NCBI RefSeq assembly: GCF_016937515.1
Contig: NZ_JAFHKM010000002.1
Coordinates: forward strand, 2,909,001 to 2,973,000
Direction: 5' to 3'
Length of the DNA stretch: 64,000 nucleotides
DNA from: Cohnella algarum
GTDB taxonomy: Bacteria; Bacillota; Bacilli; Paenibacillales; Paenibacillaceae
Below, piece after piece: positions 1 to 9,288 of this stretch. Below the pieces are notes generated by a model, which made no database searches, was not told where the DNA came from, and saw only the letters and a program-made list of their open reading frames with translations. Position 1 is the stretch's first letter; each line of letters begins with the position of its first letter. The position numbers and the translations under genes are program-made.

Positions 1-610
1 CCGCCCAGGAGTTGCCGCGGGCCCAGAAGACGCCCGACATGTGGTTGCCGGCAATGTTGTCCCAGCCGTGGTAATACAGGTTGGTCACCGGGTCCTGCAG
101 GACGTTCTCATGACCGTGATACTGGCGCAGGCCGTCCTCGAAGTATTCCTTGCTGCCGAGCAGCGCGCCGATGCGGAGCAGGAAGAAGCCGGCCATGAAC
201 ATCGTGTCGACCCACGCTTGCTCGGGGAAGTTGTACGTTTCGGAGTTGACGGTGTGCTGAAAAATGCCGTCCCCGAAGCGGGCCGCTTCTCGCGTCAGGT
301 ACTCGGCCATTTCCTTGGCCGTTTCGATATATTTTTCTTCCTTGGTCGCTTCGTAAAGCGCGAGCAAGGAGTGGCCGATCGATACCCCGTTGACCGACAG
401 CTTGGGCAGTCCGTCCTCCATATTTTCGTCGACCCACGCTTTTACTTTTTGCAAGTATTCCTCGTTGCCCGTCGCCTTGTAAGCTTCGCAGACGCCGTAG
501 AACGCGACGCCCCCGGGCCAATCCCAGCTGAAATCCATGCGGAACGTGCGGTCGACCACCCGGTCGATGGCTTGGCGGATCCGATTTTCGTCAAATACGA
601 GTGCAGGCAT
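1..610 (-). CDS. Unsaturated rhamnogalacturonyl hydrolase, GH105 (YesR/YteR type), 3' part outside window
   Basis: Removes the unsaturated galacturonyl residue left at the non-reducing end of rhamnogalacturonan oligosaccharides by lyases; intracellular in this family. About 203 N-terminal residues are visible, and the rest lies left of the window. The (alpha/alpha)6-barrel signature is seen in QAWVDTMFMAGFF (D135 matches the catalytic Asp of YteR), YYHGWDN and FWARGNSWA. I start at the ATG at 610, preceded by GGAGGAG at a 9-base spacing. An in-frame ATG at 631 lacks a good site. It follows the permease gene by 27 bases and is probably the last visible gene of that operon. No signal peptide is seen. 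GH88 is the alternative family. Confidence 0.85.
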   Translation of the reverse strand, partial: MPALVFDENRIRQAIDRVVDRTFRMDFSWDWPGGVAFYGVCEAYKATGNEEYLQKVKAWVDENMEDGLPKLSVNGVSIGHSLLALYEATKEEKYIETAKEMAEYLTREAARFGDGIFQHTVNSETYNFPEQAWVDTMFMAGFFLLRIGALLGSKEYFEDGLRQYHGHENVLQDPVTNLYYHGWDNIAGNHMSGVFWARGNSWA

Positions 611-637
611 AGCTTCCAACTCCTCCAACATGATGTT

Positions 638-1483
638 TTATCCTTTCAAACCGCTTGTCGCGATGCCGTCTACGATATACTTCTGGAAGATGAAGAAAAT
701 GACGAACACCGGGATGAGCGACAGCGACGACATGGCGAACATTCCGCCCCAGTTGTTGAGCGACTCGCCGTCCAGGAACAGCTTGAGCGCCAGCGATACC
801 GGATACAGCTCCGGCTTGTTCAAGTACAGCAGCGGATGGTAGAAGTCTTCCCACGTCCAGTAGAAGGAGAAAATCGCTGCCGTCACGAGGGCGGGCACCG
901 TCAGCGGCAAAATAATCCGGAAAAAGATGCCGTATTTGCTGCAGCCGTCCATTTTGGCGGCTTCGTCGAGGTCGACGGGCACGGTGCGAATGAACTGCAT
1001 GATCAGAAAGATGAAGAACGGGATGCCGAAAAACTGCGGGACGATTATCGGCTTGAACGAAGACAGCCAGCCGAAGTCCGTGAACATGATGTATTGCGGA
1101 ATGATCGTCACGTCTCGCGGCAGCATGAGCGTCATCATCATGCAGGCGAACCAGAAGCCGCGTCCGAAAAATTTGATCCGGGTAAACCCGTAGGCGACGA
1201 GAGCGGAGCTGGCGACGGCCCCGATCGTGGACAGGAAGACGATGATGAACGAGTTTTTGAAAAAGGTGTCGAACGAGTTGCCGGCGAACCCGGCCCAGCC
1301 GGTGACGTAGTTTTTCCATTCGAGCTTGCTCGGAATGAGGCTGTACGCCGTCGTGAATATTTCGTTGTTCGGCTTGAGGGAGCTCGCGAACAGCCACAGG
1401 ATCGGATAGATCATGACGAGCCCCAGGCCGCCGACGAGGACGTGGTACGAGATCCGCTTCCAAAGCTTGGTCGAGTGCGCCAT
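638..1483 (-). CDS. Carbohydrate ABC transporter permease, MalG/YesQ type
   Basis: Inner-membrane permease of a CUT1 sugar importer, 281 residues. About six hydrophobic segments are visible, the first near residues 14-34. The EAA loop reads [16 protein letters not shown] followed by ILPL near residues 173-195; it docks the ATPase. Ribosome site AAAGGAGA precedes the ATG. The upstream permease ends one base before this start, so the two are co-transcribed and likely form a heterodimer. No ATPase gene is near, as usual where a shared MsmX-type ATPase is used. The setting next to a GH105 hydrolase and an acetylesterase suggests rhamnogalacturonan oligosaccharides as substrate (inference). Confidence 0.92.
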   Translation of the reverse strand: MAHSTKLWKRISYHVLVGGLGLVMIYPILWLFASSLKPNNEIFTTAYSLIPSKLEWKNYVTGWAGFAGNSFDTFFKNSFIIVFLSTIGAVASSALVAYGFTRIKFFGRGFWFACMMMTLMLPRDVTIIPQYIMFTDFGWLSSFKPIIVPQFFGIPFFIFLIMQFIRTVPVDLDEAAKMDGCSKYGIFFRIILPLTVPALVTAAIFSFYWTWEDFYHPLLYLNKPELYPVSLALKLFLDGESLNNWGGMFAMSSLSLIPVFVIFFIFQKYIVDGIATSGLKG

Positions 1484-1484
1484 A

Positions 1485-2384
1485 TCAGTTGTCTCCTTTC
1501 GACTCGTAGTGGACCCAGAACTTGGATGTCTTGAACAGAATGAGCGTCAGGACCGCGATGACGATCAGCATGACCCAGGCCATGGCGGAAGCGTAGCCCA
1601 TCTCGTAAAACTCGAACGCTCTCTTGTACAGGTACAACGAATACAGCAGCGTCGTATCGAGCGGTCCGCCTTCGCCGCGGGAGATGATGTAGGCCGGCGT
1701 AAAGGTCATGAAGGCGGAGATCGTTTGCATGATCAGGTTGAACAGGATGATCGGGCTGAGCATCGGCAGCGTGATTTTGAAAAACTGGCGGAATCTGTTC
1801 GCCCCGTCCACGCTGGCGGCTTCGTAGTAGTCTTTCGGGATGTTTTTGAGCCCGGCAAGGAAGATAAGCATCGAGGAACCGAACTGCCAGACCGACAGCG
1901 CGATGAGCGTCCAGAGCGACGTGCTCGGATTGCCGATCCAGGACGTGCTGCTCTCGATGCCGATCAGGCCGAGCGCCGAATTGATCAGGCCCTGGTCGCC
2001 GAACACCTGCGTCCACAAAATCGAGACGGCGACGCTGCCGCCGATCAGGGACGGCAAGTAGTAGGCCGAACGGTACAGTCCGATGCCGGTTACCGCCTTG
2101 TTCAAAATCATCGCCACGAGCAGCGCGAACGCCAGCCGCAAAGGAACGCTCGCGACGACGTAGTGGAGCGTGACTTTGACCGAATTCCAGTATTTGTCGT
2201 CGTCGGTGAACATCGTTTTGTAGTTGTCCAGGCCGACGAAGTCGGGAGCGGTCAGCAGGTTGTAGTTCGTAAACGAGTAGTAAAGGGAGGAGAACATCGG
2301 GAACACGATAAAAATCAGGAAGCCCAGTATAAACGGGGCGGAAAAAAGATACCCGACCACATGGTCGTTGTGGCGCAGCTTCAT
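1485..2384 (-). CDS. Carbohydrate ABC transporter permease, MalF/YesP type
   Basis: Second permease of the CUT1 importer, 299 residues from the chosen start. Six hydrophobic segments are visible, with the EAA loop [16 protein letters not shown] and ITLPMLSP near residues 180-205. The start at 2384 is chosen because AAGGGAG sits eight bases upstream. An in-frame ATG at 2429 would add 15 residues but lacks a ribosome site. A hairpin terminator separates it from the binding-protein gene, so it probably has its own promoter: CATAAT is present on the minus strand near 2468-2473, and a cre-like box at 2442-2455 lies just downstream of it. The partner permease follows at once. Confidence 0.9.
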   Translation of the reverse strand: MKLRHNDHVVGYLFSAPFILGFLIFIVFPMFSSLYYSFTNYNLLTAPDFVGLDNYKTMFTDDDKYWNSVKVTLHYVVASVPLRLAFALLVAMILNKAVTGIGLYRSAYYLPSLIGGSVAVSILWTQVFGDQGLINSALGLIGIESSTSWIGNPSTSLWTLIALSVWQFGSSMLIFLAGLKNIPKDYYEAASVDGANRFRQFFKITLPMLSPIILFNLIMQTISAFMTFTPAYIISRGEGGPLDTTLLYSLYLYKRAFEFYEMGYASAMAWVMLIVIAVLTLILFKTSKFWVHYESKGDN

Positions 2385-2441
2385 AACATCAACTCCCTTG
2401 GGCAGTAGTCGCGACGTATGTTGGTTCATAGCCGCCGTCCG

Positions 2442-2455
2442 TGTAAACGCTTATA
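2442..2455. promoter_or_regulatory. cre-like operator upstream of permease genes
   Basis: TGTAAACGCTTATA matches 13 of 14 positions of the CcpA consensus TGWAANCGNTNWCA. It lies 58-71 bases before the permease start and about 13 bases downstream of a possible -10 (CATAAT, minus strand), the usual place for catabolite repression by roadblock or exclusion. A LacI-family operator is the alternative. Confidence 0.55.
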
Positions 2456-2666
2456 TCCATAGGTTCATTATGAAGGCTGAAACGAACGATCAGAAGGCAA
2501 AAAACCGTTCTTTTTGTTTAATTAGCCGACATGAACGGGGCGGGCGAAGGGCGAAAATTTCGGGTACATCCGGCGTTGGCGGGGAGGGCGGGAGGCATGA
2601 GGAAGGAAATTTCAAGCACATCCGGCGTCGGCGGACGGGAGGGAGGCGGTCAACACGACGCCAAAT

Positions 2667-2703
2667 GGAAAAAGACCGCCAGGGATCGCCCTGACAGTCT
2701 TTC
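2667..2703 (-). terminator. Hairpin terminator after the binding-protein gene
   Basis: On the minus strand AAAGAC and CAGGG pair with CCCTG and GTCTTT around a four-base loop, with a small internal bulge, followed by a short T run. It starts about eight bases after the stop of the binding-protein gene. Partial read-through would set a high ratio of binding protein to permease, as is common in ABC operons. Confidence 0.7.
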
Positions 2704-2710
2704 CAAAACC

Positions 2711-4066
2711 TTATTTCGCCAAAATTTTGTTCGCGTCCTCGCGGAATTTTTTCGCGGCTTCTTCCACCGTCAATTGCTTGTACATGATCTTTTCCGCGGT
2801 TTCTTTGAGCAGCTTGTCGACTTCGGTCGCCCCGGCCGGGTTCGGCGGATCCATTTCGCTGCTGTTTTGCTCGGCCCAGGAGACGTATTCGAACACTTTC
2901 GTTTGCTCCGGCGACAGGTCCGGCTTGAGCGCTTCCTGGATGGCGGACGAAACCGGCACGCCGCGCTCGCCCATGATGATTTTGTTCGCTTCGACGTTGT
3001 TCACCCAGAAGTCGATGAACTTGGCCGCTTCTTCCTTCACCTTCGAGTTCTCGGCGATGGAGAAGTACATGCTCGGCTTCAGGTACAGAGCCTTGTTCTC
3101 GTTCCAGCCCGGAACCGGCAAAATTTCGAACGGACGGTTGGCTACCGTGGACGACAGGATATATTGGTTCGACCAGCCCCACGTGCTGACCGCGTTGCCG
3201 AGCTCGAGCTCGCCGTCTTCCGGCGTGCCTTTCTTCTGAGCCAGCTTGTCGAGCGACAAAAGGTAGCCTTTTTGATACCAGTCGTTATATCTCGTGTAGA
3301 AGTCGATGAAGTACTTGTCGTCGTCGTAGCCGAGGCTCTTGCCGTCGGCCGCGTACATGTGCTGGCCTTGGCTTCTCAAATAGAACGGGAAGAAAACGTC
3401 GTGGCGAATGTCCTGCATGAGCAGCTTGCCTTGCGACTTCATCGTTTCCGCGAGCGCGGTCACGTCGTCCCAGGTCCAATCCTGGGAAGGCATGGTGCCG
3501 CCGGCCTTTTCCAGCATCGCTTTGTCGATGACGGACAGCAGCGCGTTGGAGCCGAGGTTGAACGCGTACAGCGTATCGTTAACCTTGCCGCCGGAAATGG
3601 CGCTTTCGGCGATATTCGACGTGTCGATCGTGCCGTTGTCGATGAACGGCTGCAGGTCGGCGATTTGACCTTGCGTGCCGTATTGGGTCAAGTACGAAAT
3701 ATCCATTGAAATGATGTCCGGCAGGTTTTTGGCGGCCGCTTGCGGGGCCAGCTTTTTCCAATAGTCGTCGAAGCTGGCGTATTCCGGTTCGATCGTCACG
3801 TGCGGGTTAAGCTGCTCGTACAGATCGAGAACCTTCAGCGTATAGTCGTGGCGGGATTGTCCGCCCCACCAGGCGACGCGGAGCGTAACCGGCTCCTTGT
3901 CTGCGCCGGAATCGGAAGGAGCCGCGGAGCCGGACGGAGAAGCCGAAGGCGATCCGGAGTCCGAAGCGGACGGGCTGGCCGCGCCGTTGCCGTTATTGCT
4001 GCCTCCGCAAGCGGCCAAAGCGACGACCAGGAAACTGAGCAGCAGCGTCGTTAAAGCTTTTTTCAT
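2711..4066 (-). CDS. Extracellular sugar-binding lipoprotein of ABC importer
   Basis: Captures the oligosaccharide outside the membrane and delivers it to the two permeases. It has 451 residues. The lipoprotein signal peptide has lipobox LAAC with Cys20, followed by a Ser/Pro/Gly-rich linker to about residue 55 and then a family-1 solute-binding fold (from VTLRVAWWGGQSR). The start ATG has GGGGAGGA upstream. It is the first gene of the transport operon and corresponds in position to B. subtilis yesO. The promoter region on its 5' side carries a cre box. Substrate is inferred from neighbours only. Confidence 0.92.
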   Translation of the reverse strand: MKKALTTLLLSFLVVALAACGGSNNGNGAASPSASDSGSPSASPSGSAAPSDSGADKEPVTLRVAWWGGQSRHDYTLKVLDLYEQLNPHVTIEPEYASFDDYWKKLAPQAAAKNLPDIISMDISYLTQYGTQGQIADLQPFIDNGTIDTSNIAESAISGGKVNDTLYAFNLGSNALLSVIDKAMLEKAGGTMPSQDWTWDDVTALAETMKSQGKLLMQDIRHDVFFPFYLRSQGQHMYAADGKSLGYDDDKYFIDFYTRYNDWYQKGYLLSLDKLAQKKGTPEDGELELGNAVSTWGWSNQYILSSTVANRPFEILPVPGWNENKALYLKPSMYFSIAENSKVKEEAAKFIDFWVNNVEANKIIMGERGVPVSSAIQEALKPDLSPEQTKVFEYVSWAEQNSSEMDPPNPAGATEVDKLLKETAEKIMYKQLTVEEAAKKFREDANKILAK

Positions 4067-4104
4067 TGGATGAGTCCTCCCCTTAAAGCTTTTTGTTCTG
4101 CGTT

Positions 4105-4118
4105 TGTAAATGCTTACA
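4105..4118. promoter_or_regulatory. cre-like operator at the binding-protein promoter
   Basis: TGTAAATGCTTACA is a near-perfect palindrome and matches 13 of 14 positions of the CcpA cre consensus. On the minus strand a -10-like GATAAT lies at 4129-4124, so the box would overlap the transcription start. The -35 region is poor, which fits a promoter activated by the AraC-type regulator encoded next door. Confidence 0.6.
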
Positions 4119-4174
4119 TTTCTATTATCCAGACTTCTCGAGGAGAGGGTAAGGCAAAAAACCGATATGTTTGT

Positions 4175-5737
4175 TCAAAAAGCAGAGCTATCCGGCATCT
4201 TCATATACTCGGACGGGGTGCAGCCGATCTGTTTTTTGAACACCTGGCTGAAATATTGCGGATTGTCCCCGAACCCGAGCCGTTCGGCCAGCTCGAATAT
4301 TTTGATGTCGGGCTGCTCCGCGATGAGCTCGGTCGCTTTTTTCATCCGGGCCTTCATGACGTAGTTGGAAAATTTCTCGCCGGTCTCTTTTTTGAACAGT
4401 TTGCCGAGGTAGTCCGCGTTCATGTACAGCATTTCCCCCGCCACGTGGTTGAGCGACAGGTCCGCGTTGCCGAGCTGTTCGCCCACGATGTCGATGACTT
4501 TGCGGACGATGGACGTATGCTTGACGACGTTCTGCTCGTAGTTGCGCCCCGCGATTTCGTTCGCCGCCCGCAGGAGAAAATCCTTGATCGCCTGCAGCGT
4601 GTTCATTTCCGCGAGCTGGGGAATGCGCTGAAAGCTTTCGTTCATGCGCTCCGGGTCGGACAGGCGAACGAGCGCGACGAACTGCTGAATGGCGTAGGAC
4701 TTGGCCACGCCGATATCGAGCTGGGCGCGCCGCAGCGAGTCGAAAAAACCGTCGATCGCCTCCGCCGCCTCTTTGACGTTGCCGGACCTGACCGCTCTTG
4801 CCAGCCGATCCTCGTCGAAGTCGAGCGCATCCGGAGCCGCCGCCTGCGAGGCAAACGTGTCCTTGCTCGTAATGATGCCGCCTTCGCCGAGGTAGAAGCG
4901 GTAATTCAGGCATTGCAGCGTTTCCTGGTACAGGCTGCGGGCCCGGACGATTTCATCCGGACTGCTCAGCGCGATCGTGACGTCCATTTTGTAATATTGC
5001 AAAAACGTGCCGCGAATGTCCTGCAGCCGCAGGTGAATCGCTTCCGCGTCTCCCGAATCCTCCATCAGGATGAGAACGTGGTCGCCGATCGTCGTGCTGA
5101 GCAGGGAGCCCGGCAATAAATCTTCGGCGATGTTTTTGACGGCGAACAAATGCTCGAACTCGAAAGCGCCCTCCAACTGAAACAAAATCAGGCGCACCGG
5201 ACGGTCGAACCCGTACTGGAAAAGCCCGCGGTAATAGTCCCAATCTCGGCTGCCGTACGTTTTGTTCGTGACGAATTCCTTGAGCACCTGTTCCTTGACG
5301 TGGGGCATCACTTTCTGGAGCCGGTGCTTCATGTTTTGCATGAACGCTTCCCGGTCCGCTTCCCGGTCGAGCTCGGCGACGATTTCCCGGAGCGCCTGCG
5401 CGATTTTGTCCTCGTTGGTCGGCTTGACCAGGTAATGCTTGACGCCGTATTGCATCGCCCGGTTCGCATAATCGAATTCGCCGAACCCCGACAAGATGAT
5501 AAACCGGGTGCGGGGATGGGAGGCATGCGTCCGGGCGACGAGCTCGAGGCCGTCGAGCCCGGGCATCCGAATGTCGCTGATGACGATGTCGGGCGAAAGC
5601 TCGGCGATTTTCTCGTAGGCGGCGATTCCGTTCGATGCGGTCCCGGCAAGCTCGGTCCGGTAAGCCGGCCAATCGACCATGCTCGAAATGCCGTCCAGAA
5701 TGATTCGTTCGTCGTCCGCCAGCAGGACTTTGTACAT
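4175..5737 (-). CDS. Two-component response regulator, AraC/YesN type
   Basis: Cytoplasmic DNA-binding regulator of 520 residues. The N-terminal receiver domain has the acidic pair D8/D9, phospho-acceptor D55 in DIVISDIRMPG and the conserved Lys in HYLVKPT near 105. The middle 300 residues are the variable linker region of this family. Two AraC-type helix-turn-helix motifs fill the C-terminus (from about 410; GFGDNPQYFSQVFKKQIGCTPSEY). Its start lies three bases after the kinase stop, so the two are coupled. It most likely activates the binding-protein promoter about 100 bases further on, in response to pectin fragments (inference from context). Confidence 0.93.
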   Translation of the reverse strand: MYKVLLADDERIILDGISSMVDWPAYRTELAGTASNGIAAYEKIAELSPDIVISDIRMPGLDGLELVARTHASHPRTRFIILSGFGEFDYANRAMQYGVKHYLVKPTNEDKIAQALREIVAELDREADREAFMQNMKHRLQKVMPHVKEQVLKEFVTNKTYGSRDWDYYRGLFQYGFDRPVRLILFQLEGAFEFEHLFAVKNIAEDLLPGSLLSTTIGDHVLILMEDSGDAEAIHLRLQDIRGTFLQYYKMDVTIALSSPDEIVRARSLYQETLQCLNYRFYLGEGGIITSKDTFASQAAAPDALDFDEDRLARAVRSGNVKEAAEAIDGFFDSLRRAQLDIGVAKSYAIQQFVALVRLSDPERMNESFQRIPQLAEMNTLQAIKDFLLRAANEIAGRNYEQNVVKHTSIVRKVIDIVGEQLGNADLSLNHVAGEMLYMNADYLGKLFKKETGEKFSNYVMKARMKKATELIAEQPDIKIFELAERLGFGDNPQYFSQVFKKQIGCTPSEYMKMPDSSAF

Positions 5738-5740
5738 CGT

Positions 5741-7489
5741 TTATCCCTCCGTATCGTTCGGTAAGCGGATGATGATCCGGGTGCCGTGGCCGGGCCGGCT
5801 TTCGACCTGGACCCCGTAAGCTTCCCCGAAGCTCAGCTTGATGCGCTCGTCGATATTGATCAAACCGATGCCGTTGCCTTTCGAGGCTAACCGGCCGCTG
5901 CGAAGCCGGGCAAGCGTATCCGCCGGCATGCCCGGACCGTCGTCCTCGACCGTCAGATTCAGGCTGTTCTCCGTCTCGTACGCCCGGATCCAGATGGAGC
6001 AGCCGTCGATGGACGGCTCGAGCGCGTATTGAATGGCGTTCTCGAGCAGCGGCTGCAGCGTGAGCTTCGGGACTTTCAGATGGTGATACCGCTCCGGAAT
6101 TTCCAGGGAAAAGACAAGGCGCTCCCCGAACCGGAACTTCTGGATCGTAATGTAGCTGCGCACGATGGCGATTTCGTCGGCCAGCGTCACGATCGGCTCC
6201 TTTAGGCTGACGGAATTGCGTAGGAGCAGGCCGAGCGCCTCCACCATCTGCGATATTTGCGTCTGCTTGTTCATTTTGGCGATCCAGTTGATCGATTCCA
6301 GCGTGTTGTACAGAAAATGGGGATTGATCTGGGCCTGGAGCGCCTTGAATTCCGTTTCCTTCAGGAGCAGCCGGTTCGAATAGTTTTCGGTAATGAGCGT
6401 GTTGATCCGCTCGATCATGAGCCGGAACGTTCGCTGCAGCAGCCCGATTTCGTCCATCGCTTTCGAAGCGTCGTCGCCGCTCAGCACGTTCGCTTCCGCA
6501 AAATTCCCTTTTTCCGCCAGTTTCATGCGTCCGATCAGCTCGTCGATCGGTCTCGTCAGGCTCCGGGAAAAGCGGATGCCCCACAGGATGACCAGGATGA
6601 AAATGACGCCGAACACGATGACGACAAGCCGTTTGACGAAAATGATCCGCTCGAAAACCTGGTTGTACGGCGTCAAGTTCAGGTACGTCCACCCAGTCGA
6701 GGCCGATCGGCTGTGGGAGACGAACAGCGTTTCGCCGCCCGACGTTTCGGTGAAATAGCCTTTCCTGTCTTCGTTCAGCCGGTCCTCGATGACGGCCGTA
6801 TCGAAGGAGGGCCTGCGCGGATAGACGACGTCGCTGTCCGACAAAATGAGCAGCTCTCCCTCTTCCGCGACCGATTTCCGGACGATGGCGTCGAGGTTGA
6901 CGCGGATGATGAGCGTGCCCAAGTAAAGCAAATCGATGTTCGTCGTCGAAAAAGAACGGATGTCCCGGACCGAAATGAGCGCGGAATCGTTCTCGTCCGG
7001 AAACACCCAGACGTCTCCGCCCCCGGCTTCCCCGGCGAGCTGCATGATGCGGGCTTTTTTGGCGGAGCCGATGGAGTACGTATTGCCCGCCGCATGCTCG
7101 GTTCCGTTCGAATCGATCAGATGAATCGAGAACAAATTCGGCTCCGAGCCGATATACGACAGAAGCCGGTCGATCAAATTAAGGCGCAGGAGGTGGGAAT
7201 CGTAATCCGGCCCGCTCGTGCGCAGCGAGCGCAGCATGTTCTGAAGCTGGACGTCGGCGACCATGTTGTACGAAATCTGCTCGATGCGCTGCAGTTCGCT
7301 TTCGATCGCCGACGACGACAAATTCAGCACCTGCGACGATTTGTCGTAAAGCTGGCGATCGTAGATCGAAAACGCGTACTGCTGTACAAGGGTCGTAAAC
7401 GCGAAGGTGACGATGATGGTCAGGGCGATCAGGATGGAAAGCTTGTTCCGGATTTTCATATGGCGATAGGCGCGAAACCATTTTTCCAT
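5741..7489 (-). CDS. Sensor histidine kinase, YesM/LytS-like HPK7 family
   Basis: Membrane sensor of 582 residues. A transmembrane helix is seen at about 13-33 and another near 290-310, flanking an extracellular sensing domain of about 255 residues. A HAMP region follows, then the His_kinase domain with QINPHFLYN near 388-396, the N box LENAIQYALE near 483 and the G box DDGPGMP near 519. The start ATG has GGGAGCTT upstream. It phosphorylates the adjacent AraC-type regulator. Location beside rhamnogalacturonan genes suggests it senses a pectin-derived sugar or the loaded binding protein. That ligand is inference. Confidence 0.93.
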   Translation of the reverse strand: MEKWFRAYRHMKIRNKLSILIALTIIVTFAFTTLVQQYAFSIYDRQLYDKSSQVLNLSSSAIESELQRIEQISYNMVADVQLQNMLRSLRTSGPDYDSHLLRLNLIDRLLSYIGSEPNLFSIHLIDSNGTEHAAGNTYSIGSAKKARIMQLAGEAGGGDVWVFPDENDSALISVRDIRSFSTTNIDLLYLGTLIIRVNLDAIVRKSVAEEGELLILSDSDVVYPRRPSFDTAVIEDRLNEDRKGYFTETSGGETLFVSHSRSASTGWTYLNLTPYNQVFERIIFVKRLVVIVFGVIFILVILWGIRFSRSLTRPIDELIGRMKLAEKGNFAEANVLSGDDASKAMDEIGLLQRTFRLMIERINTLITENYSNRLLLKETEFKALQAQINPHFLYNTLESINWIAKMNKQTQISQMVEALGLLLRNSVSLKEPIVTLADEIAIVRSYITIQKFRFGERLVFSLEIPERYHHLKVPKLTLQPLLENAIQYALEPSIDGCSIWIRAYETENSLNLTVEDDGPGMPADTLARLRSGRLASKGNGIGLINIDERIKLSFGEAYGVQVESRPGHGTRIIIRLPNDTEG

Positions 7490-7888
7490 AACCCAAGCTC
7501 CCGTCCTATTAAGTAAAGAAAATTATGTCATCAAAGCGGAAACGCTGTCAATGGAAAGCCAAGGAGAGAAAGGAAGGAGGAGGGGCGACGGTATAAGCGG
7601 AGGATAGGAAGCCGGCATTCGCGGACGGGCGGCGGCAGCGTCGTCCTGACGCAAGTGCAGCCGGCAGCTAGGATTTGCGCCGGGAGGCAAGACGAGTACG
7701 AGGCAGGGAGCGCCGGAGAATAAACGAACGTGCGGGCAGGGGGAAGTCGGATGGGCGCCGTTAGCGTCCAAATGGGATGGGACCAAGCGGCCAGGCCCCG
7801 GGGGCTCGGCGGGGAGCCCCGACCCGTTCGTCGGGACCGCACGCCCGGCTCGGAACTCTTGCTAACAAATGAAATCGTCGGGCGGGCA
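7490..7888. other. GC-rich gap between kinase and esterase genes, no gene seen
   Basis: About 400 bases with no convincing reading frame: ORFs here lack ribosome sites and have skewed composition. A G/C hairpin (GGGGCT at 7801-7806 pairing with AGCCCC at 7815-7820) lies downstream of the esterase stop and may end its transcript, although no T run follows. The left part should contain the kinase promoter, which I could not identify. Confidence 0.4.
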
Positions 7889-8998
7889 CTACCGCAAGTA
7901 ACCGGCAAGCGGCCAAAGCTTGAGTGCCCGAATGCCATCGGCGACAAGCCCGGCGACGGCGATTCCGCCCCGTTCCTGGAAATGGGTGTTGTCCTCGACG
8001 CCTCCGGGAAAATTGGCGAATTCGCCGGGCGCCCCCCACATGAACAGATTTTTCGTTTCTTCTTCTCCCAGTTCCTCGAACAACCGCTTGCTCGCGGCAG
8101 CCAGATCGAGGAGCGGCACTCCTTCCTCTTCGGCCAATTCCCGCACCGCGTCCAGGTAAGCCCCGTGCGTATCGCGGAGGGTCCCGTTTTCCTCGAAATA
8201 CCGGCGATGCACGGAGGTGACCAGCACGGGATGGGCGCCGCGCTCGCGGGCCCCGTCGATATATTTTCGCAAATACGACTTGTATGTCGTGGAAGGCTCC
8301 GTGTGCCGCTCCTCGTCGGGCTTCTGATCGTTATGTCCGAATTGGATGAGCAAATAATCGTCGGCCTTGATTTCGTTCAAAATCGCGTCCAGCCGACCTT
8401 CGTCGATGAAGCTTTTGGAGCTGCGGCCGGATTTCGCATGGTTGGCCACGACGACGTCGTGCTTCAGGAAGCTCTGAAGCATCTGTCCCCAGCCGGCGTA
8501 CGGAAACCCGTCCTCCGGCTGATCGGTCACGGTCGAATCGCCGGCCAGGAACATCGTCGCCGCATGCGGGGCGGGCGTAATTTCCAGCGCGTTGACGCGC
8601 GGGGCCGGACCGGAAAAATGCAGCTTGAGCTGCCCGTCCCGGACGCTTGCCGCAACGGTTTCCCGCACGAATTGGCCGGCCGAAACGCTGCGCCGCTGCA
8701 ATAGCAGACGGCCGGGCGAGGCTTTGAGCGTCGTGCACGCCGGAGCGATCCAGTCCCCCATCAGGACGGACAGCGTATAATTGCCGTTCGGAACGTCCAC
8801 GATGAATACGGCGTCCGCGGGAATGACGAGGTCGCGCTTGAGCGGGCCGGGCTCCTTGCGGTCGCGGGCGGCGACGGCGGAGCCGGCGGCAAAGCCGTAC
8901 CCCGAGCCGGAATCGTATACGGTGCGGTCGGTTACTTTTATGTACCCCGATTCGGGTTCGGAGCTGCCGAAATCGAATTTCCAACTCTTTTTATCCAT
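7889..8998 (-). CDS. Rhamnogalacturonan acetylesterase, SGNH/GDSL hydrolase (RhgT/YesT type)
   Basis: Removes acetyl groups from rhamnogalacturonan so that lyases and hydrolases can act. 369 residues. The first 140 form a beta-rich domain seen in two-domain members of this family (begins WKFDFGSSEPESGYI). The SGNH hydrolase follows: GDST with nucleophile S155, GRSS, the GHND block at 221-224, and the catalytic D336/H339 in DNTHF. No signal peptide is seen, so it is probably intracellular. The start ATG at 8998 has GGGAGG 12 bases upstream; an in-frame TTG at 9010 touches the ribosome site and is unlikely. Confidence 0.88.
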   Translation of the reverse strand: MDKKSWKFDFGSSEPESGYIKVTDRTVYDSGSGYGFAAGSAVAARDRKEPGPLKRDLVIPADAVFIVDVPNGNYTLSVLMGDWIAPACTTLKASPGRLLLQRRSVSAGQFVRETVAASVRDGQLKLHFSGPAPRVNALEITPAPHAATMFLAGDSTVTDQPEDGFPYAGWGQMLQSFLKHDVVVANHAKSGRSSKSFIDEGRLDAILNEIKADDYLLIQFGHNDQKPDEERHTEPSTTYKSYLRKYIDGARERGAHPVLVTSVHRRYFEENGTLRDTHGAYLDAVRELAEEEGVPLLDLAAASKRLFEELGEEETKNLFMWGAPGEFANFPGGVEDNTHFQERGGIAVAGLVADGIRALKLWPLAGYLR

Positions 8999-9209
8999 CT
9001 TTAAGGCCAACCTCCCGTCGTTTTATCTAATACTGTCATTATAGGACCTTAGCCTTTCCGGCGGTAGGCAATAATCCGGGCGGAATGTTCAATAAACCGT
9101 CCAACGGGTAAAACTATGGAGAAAGAAAAGCAACGGCGGTTAGTTCGGTCGGGCTTAGGCCAAACTTTGATAAAGTCCGTCAATTGTCGGCAAAGAGTCT
9201 GTACCTGTT

Positions 9210-9226
9210 TGTAAAGCCTGTGTTAA
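9210..9226. promoter_or_regulatory. Possible PhoP boxes upstream of the Pit operon
   Basis: TGTAAA at 9210 and TGTTAA at 9221 have an 11-base period and match the reverse complement of the Bacillus PhoP half-box TT(A/C/T)ACA. TGTAAA recurs at 9242 but out of step. Only two of the usual four boxes are clear, so this is tentative. Confidence 0.25.
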
Positions 9227-9288
9227 GATATGATGTGGATTTGTAAACTAAACGTTAAGGCATCCATCAGTGGAAAGAAGGGCTATCG

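Larger units (their letters stand above)
2385..2710. other. Intergenic region with permease promoter, cre-like box, short duplication and terminator
   Basis: No gene is supported here. Reading leftwards (minus strand) it holds the hairpin terminator of the binding-protein gene (about 2667-2703), an imperfect direct duplication (2554-2595 and 2607-2646), a weak CATAAT -10 element (2468-2473) and a cre-like box (2442-2455). ORFs across it on the plus strand are shadows of the neighbouring genes. Confidence 0.6.

Noticed and set aside
41..1534. Long plus-strand frame (497 codons) opposite the first permease and hydrolase genes
   Set aside because: Arg/Asp/His-rich shadow of GC-rich genes on the other strand; no ribosome site or known domain.
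7801..7820. Terminator after the esterase gene
   Set aside because: The GC hairpin lacks a T run and is distant from the stop; kept only as a note in the gap entry.
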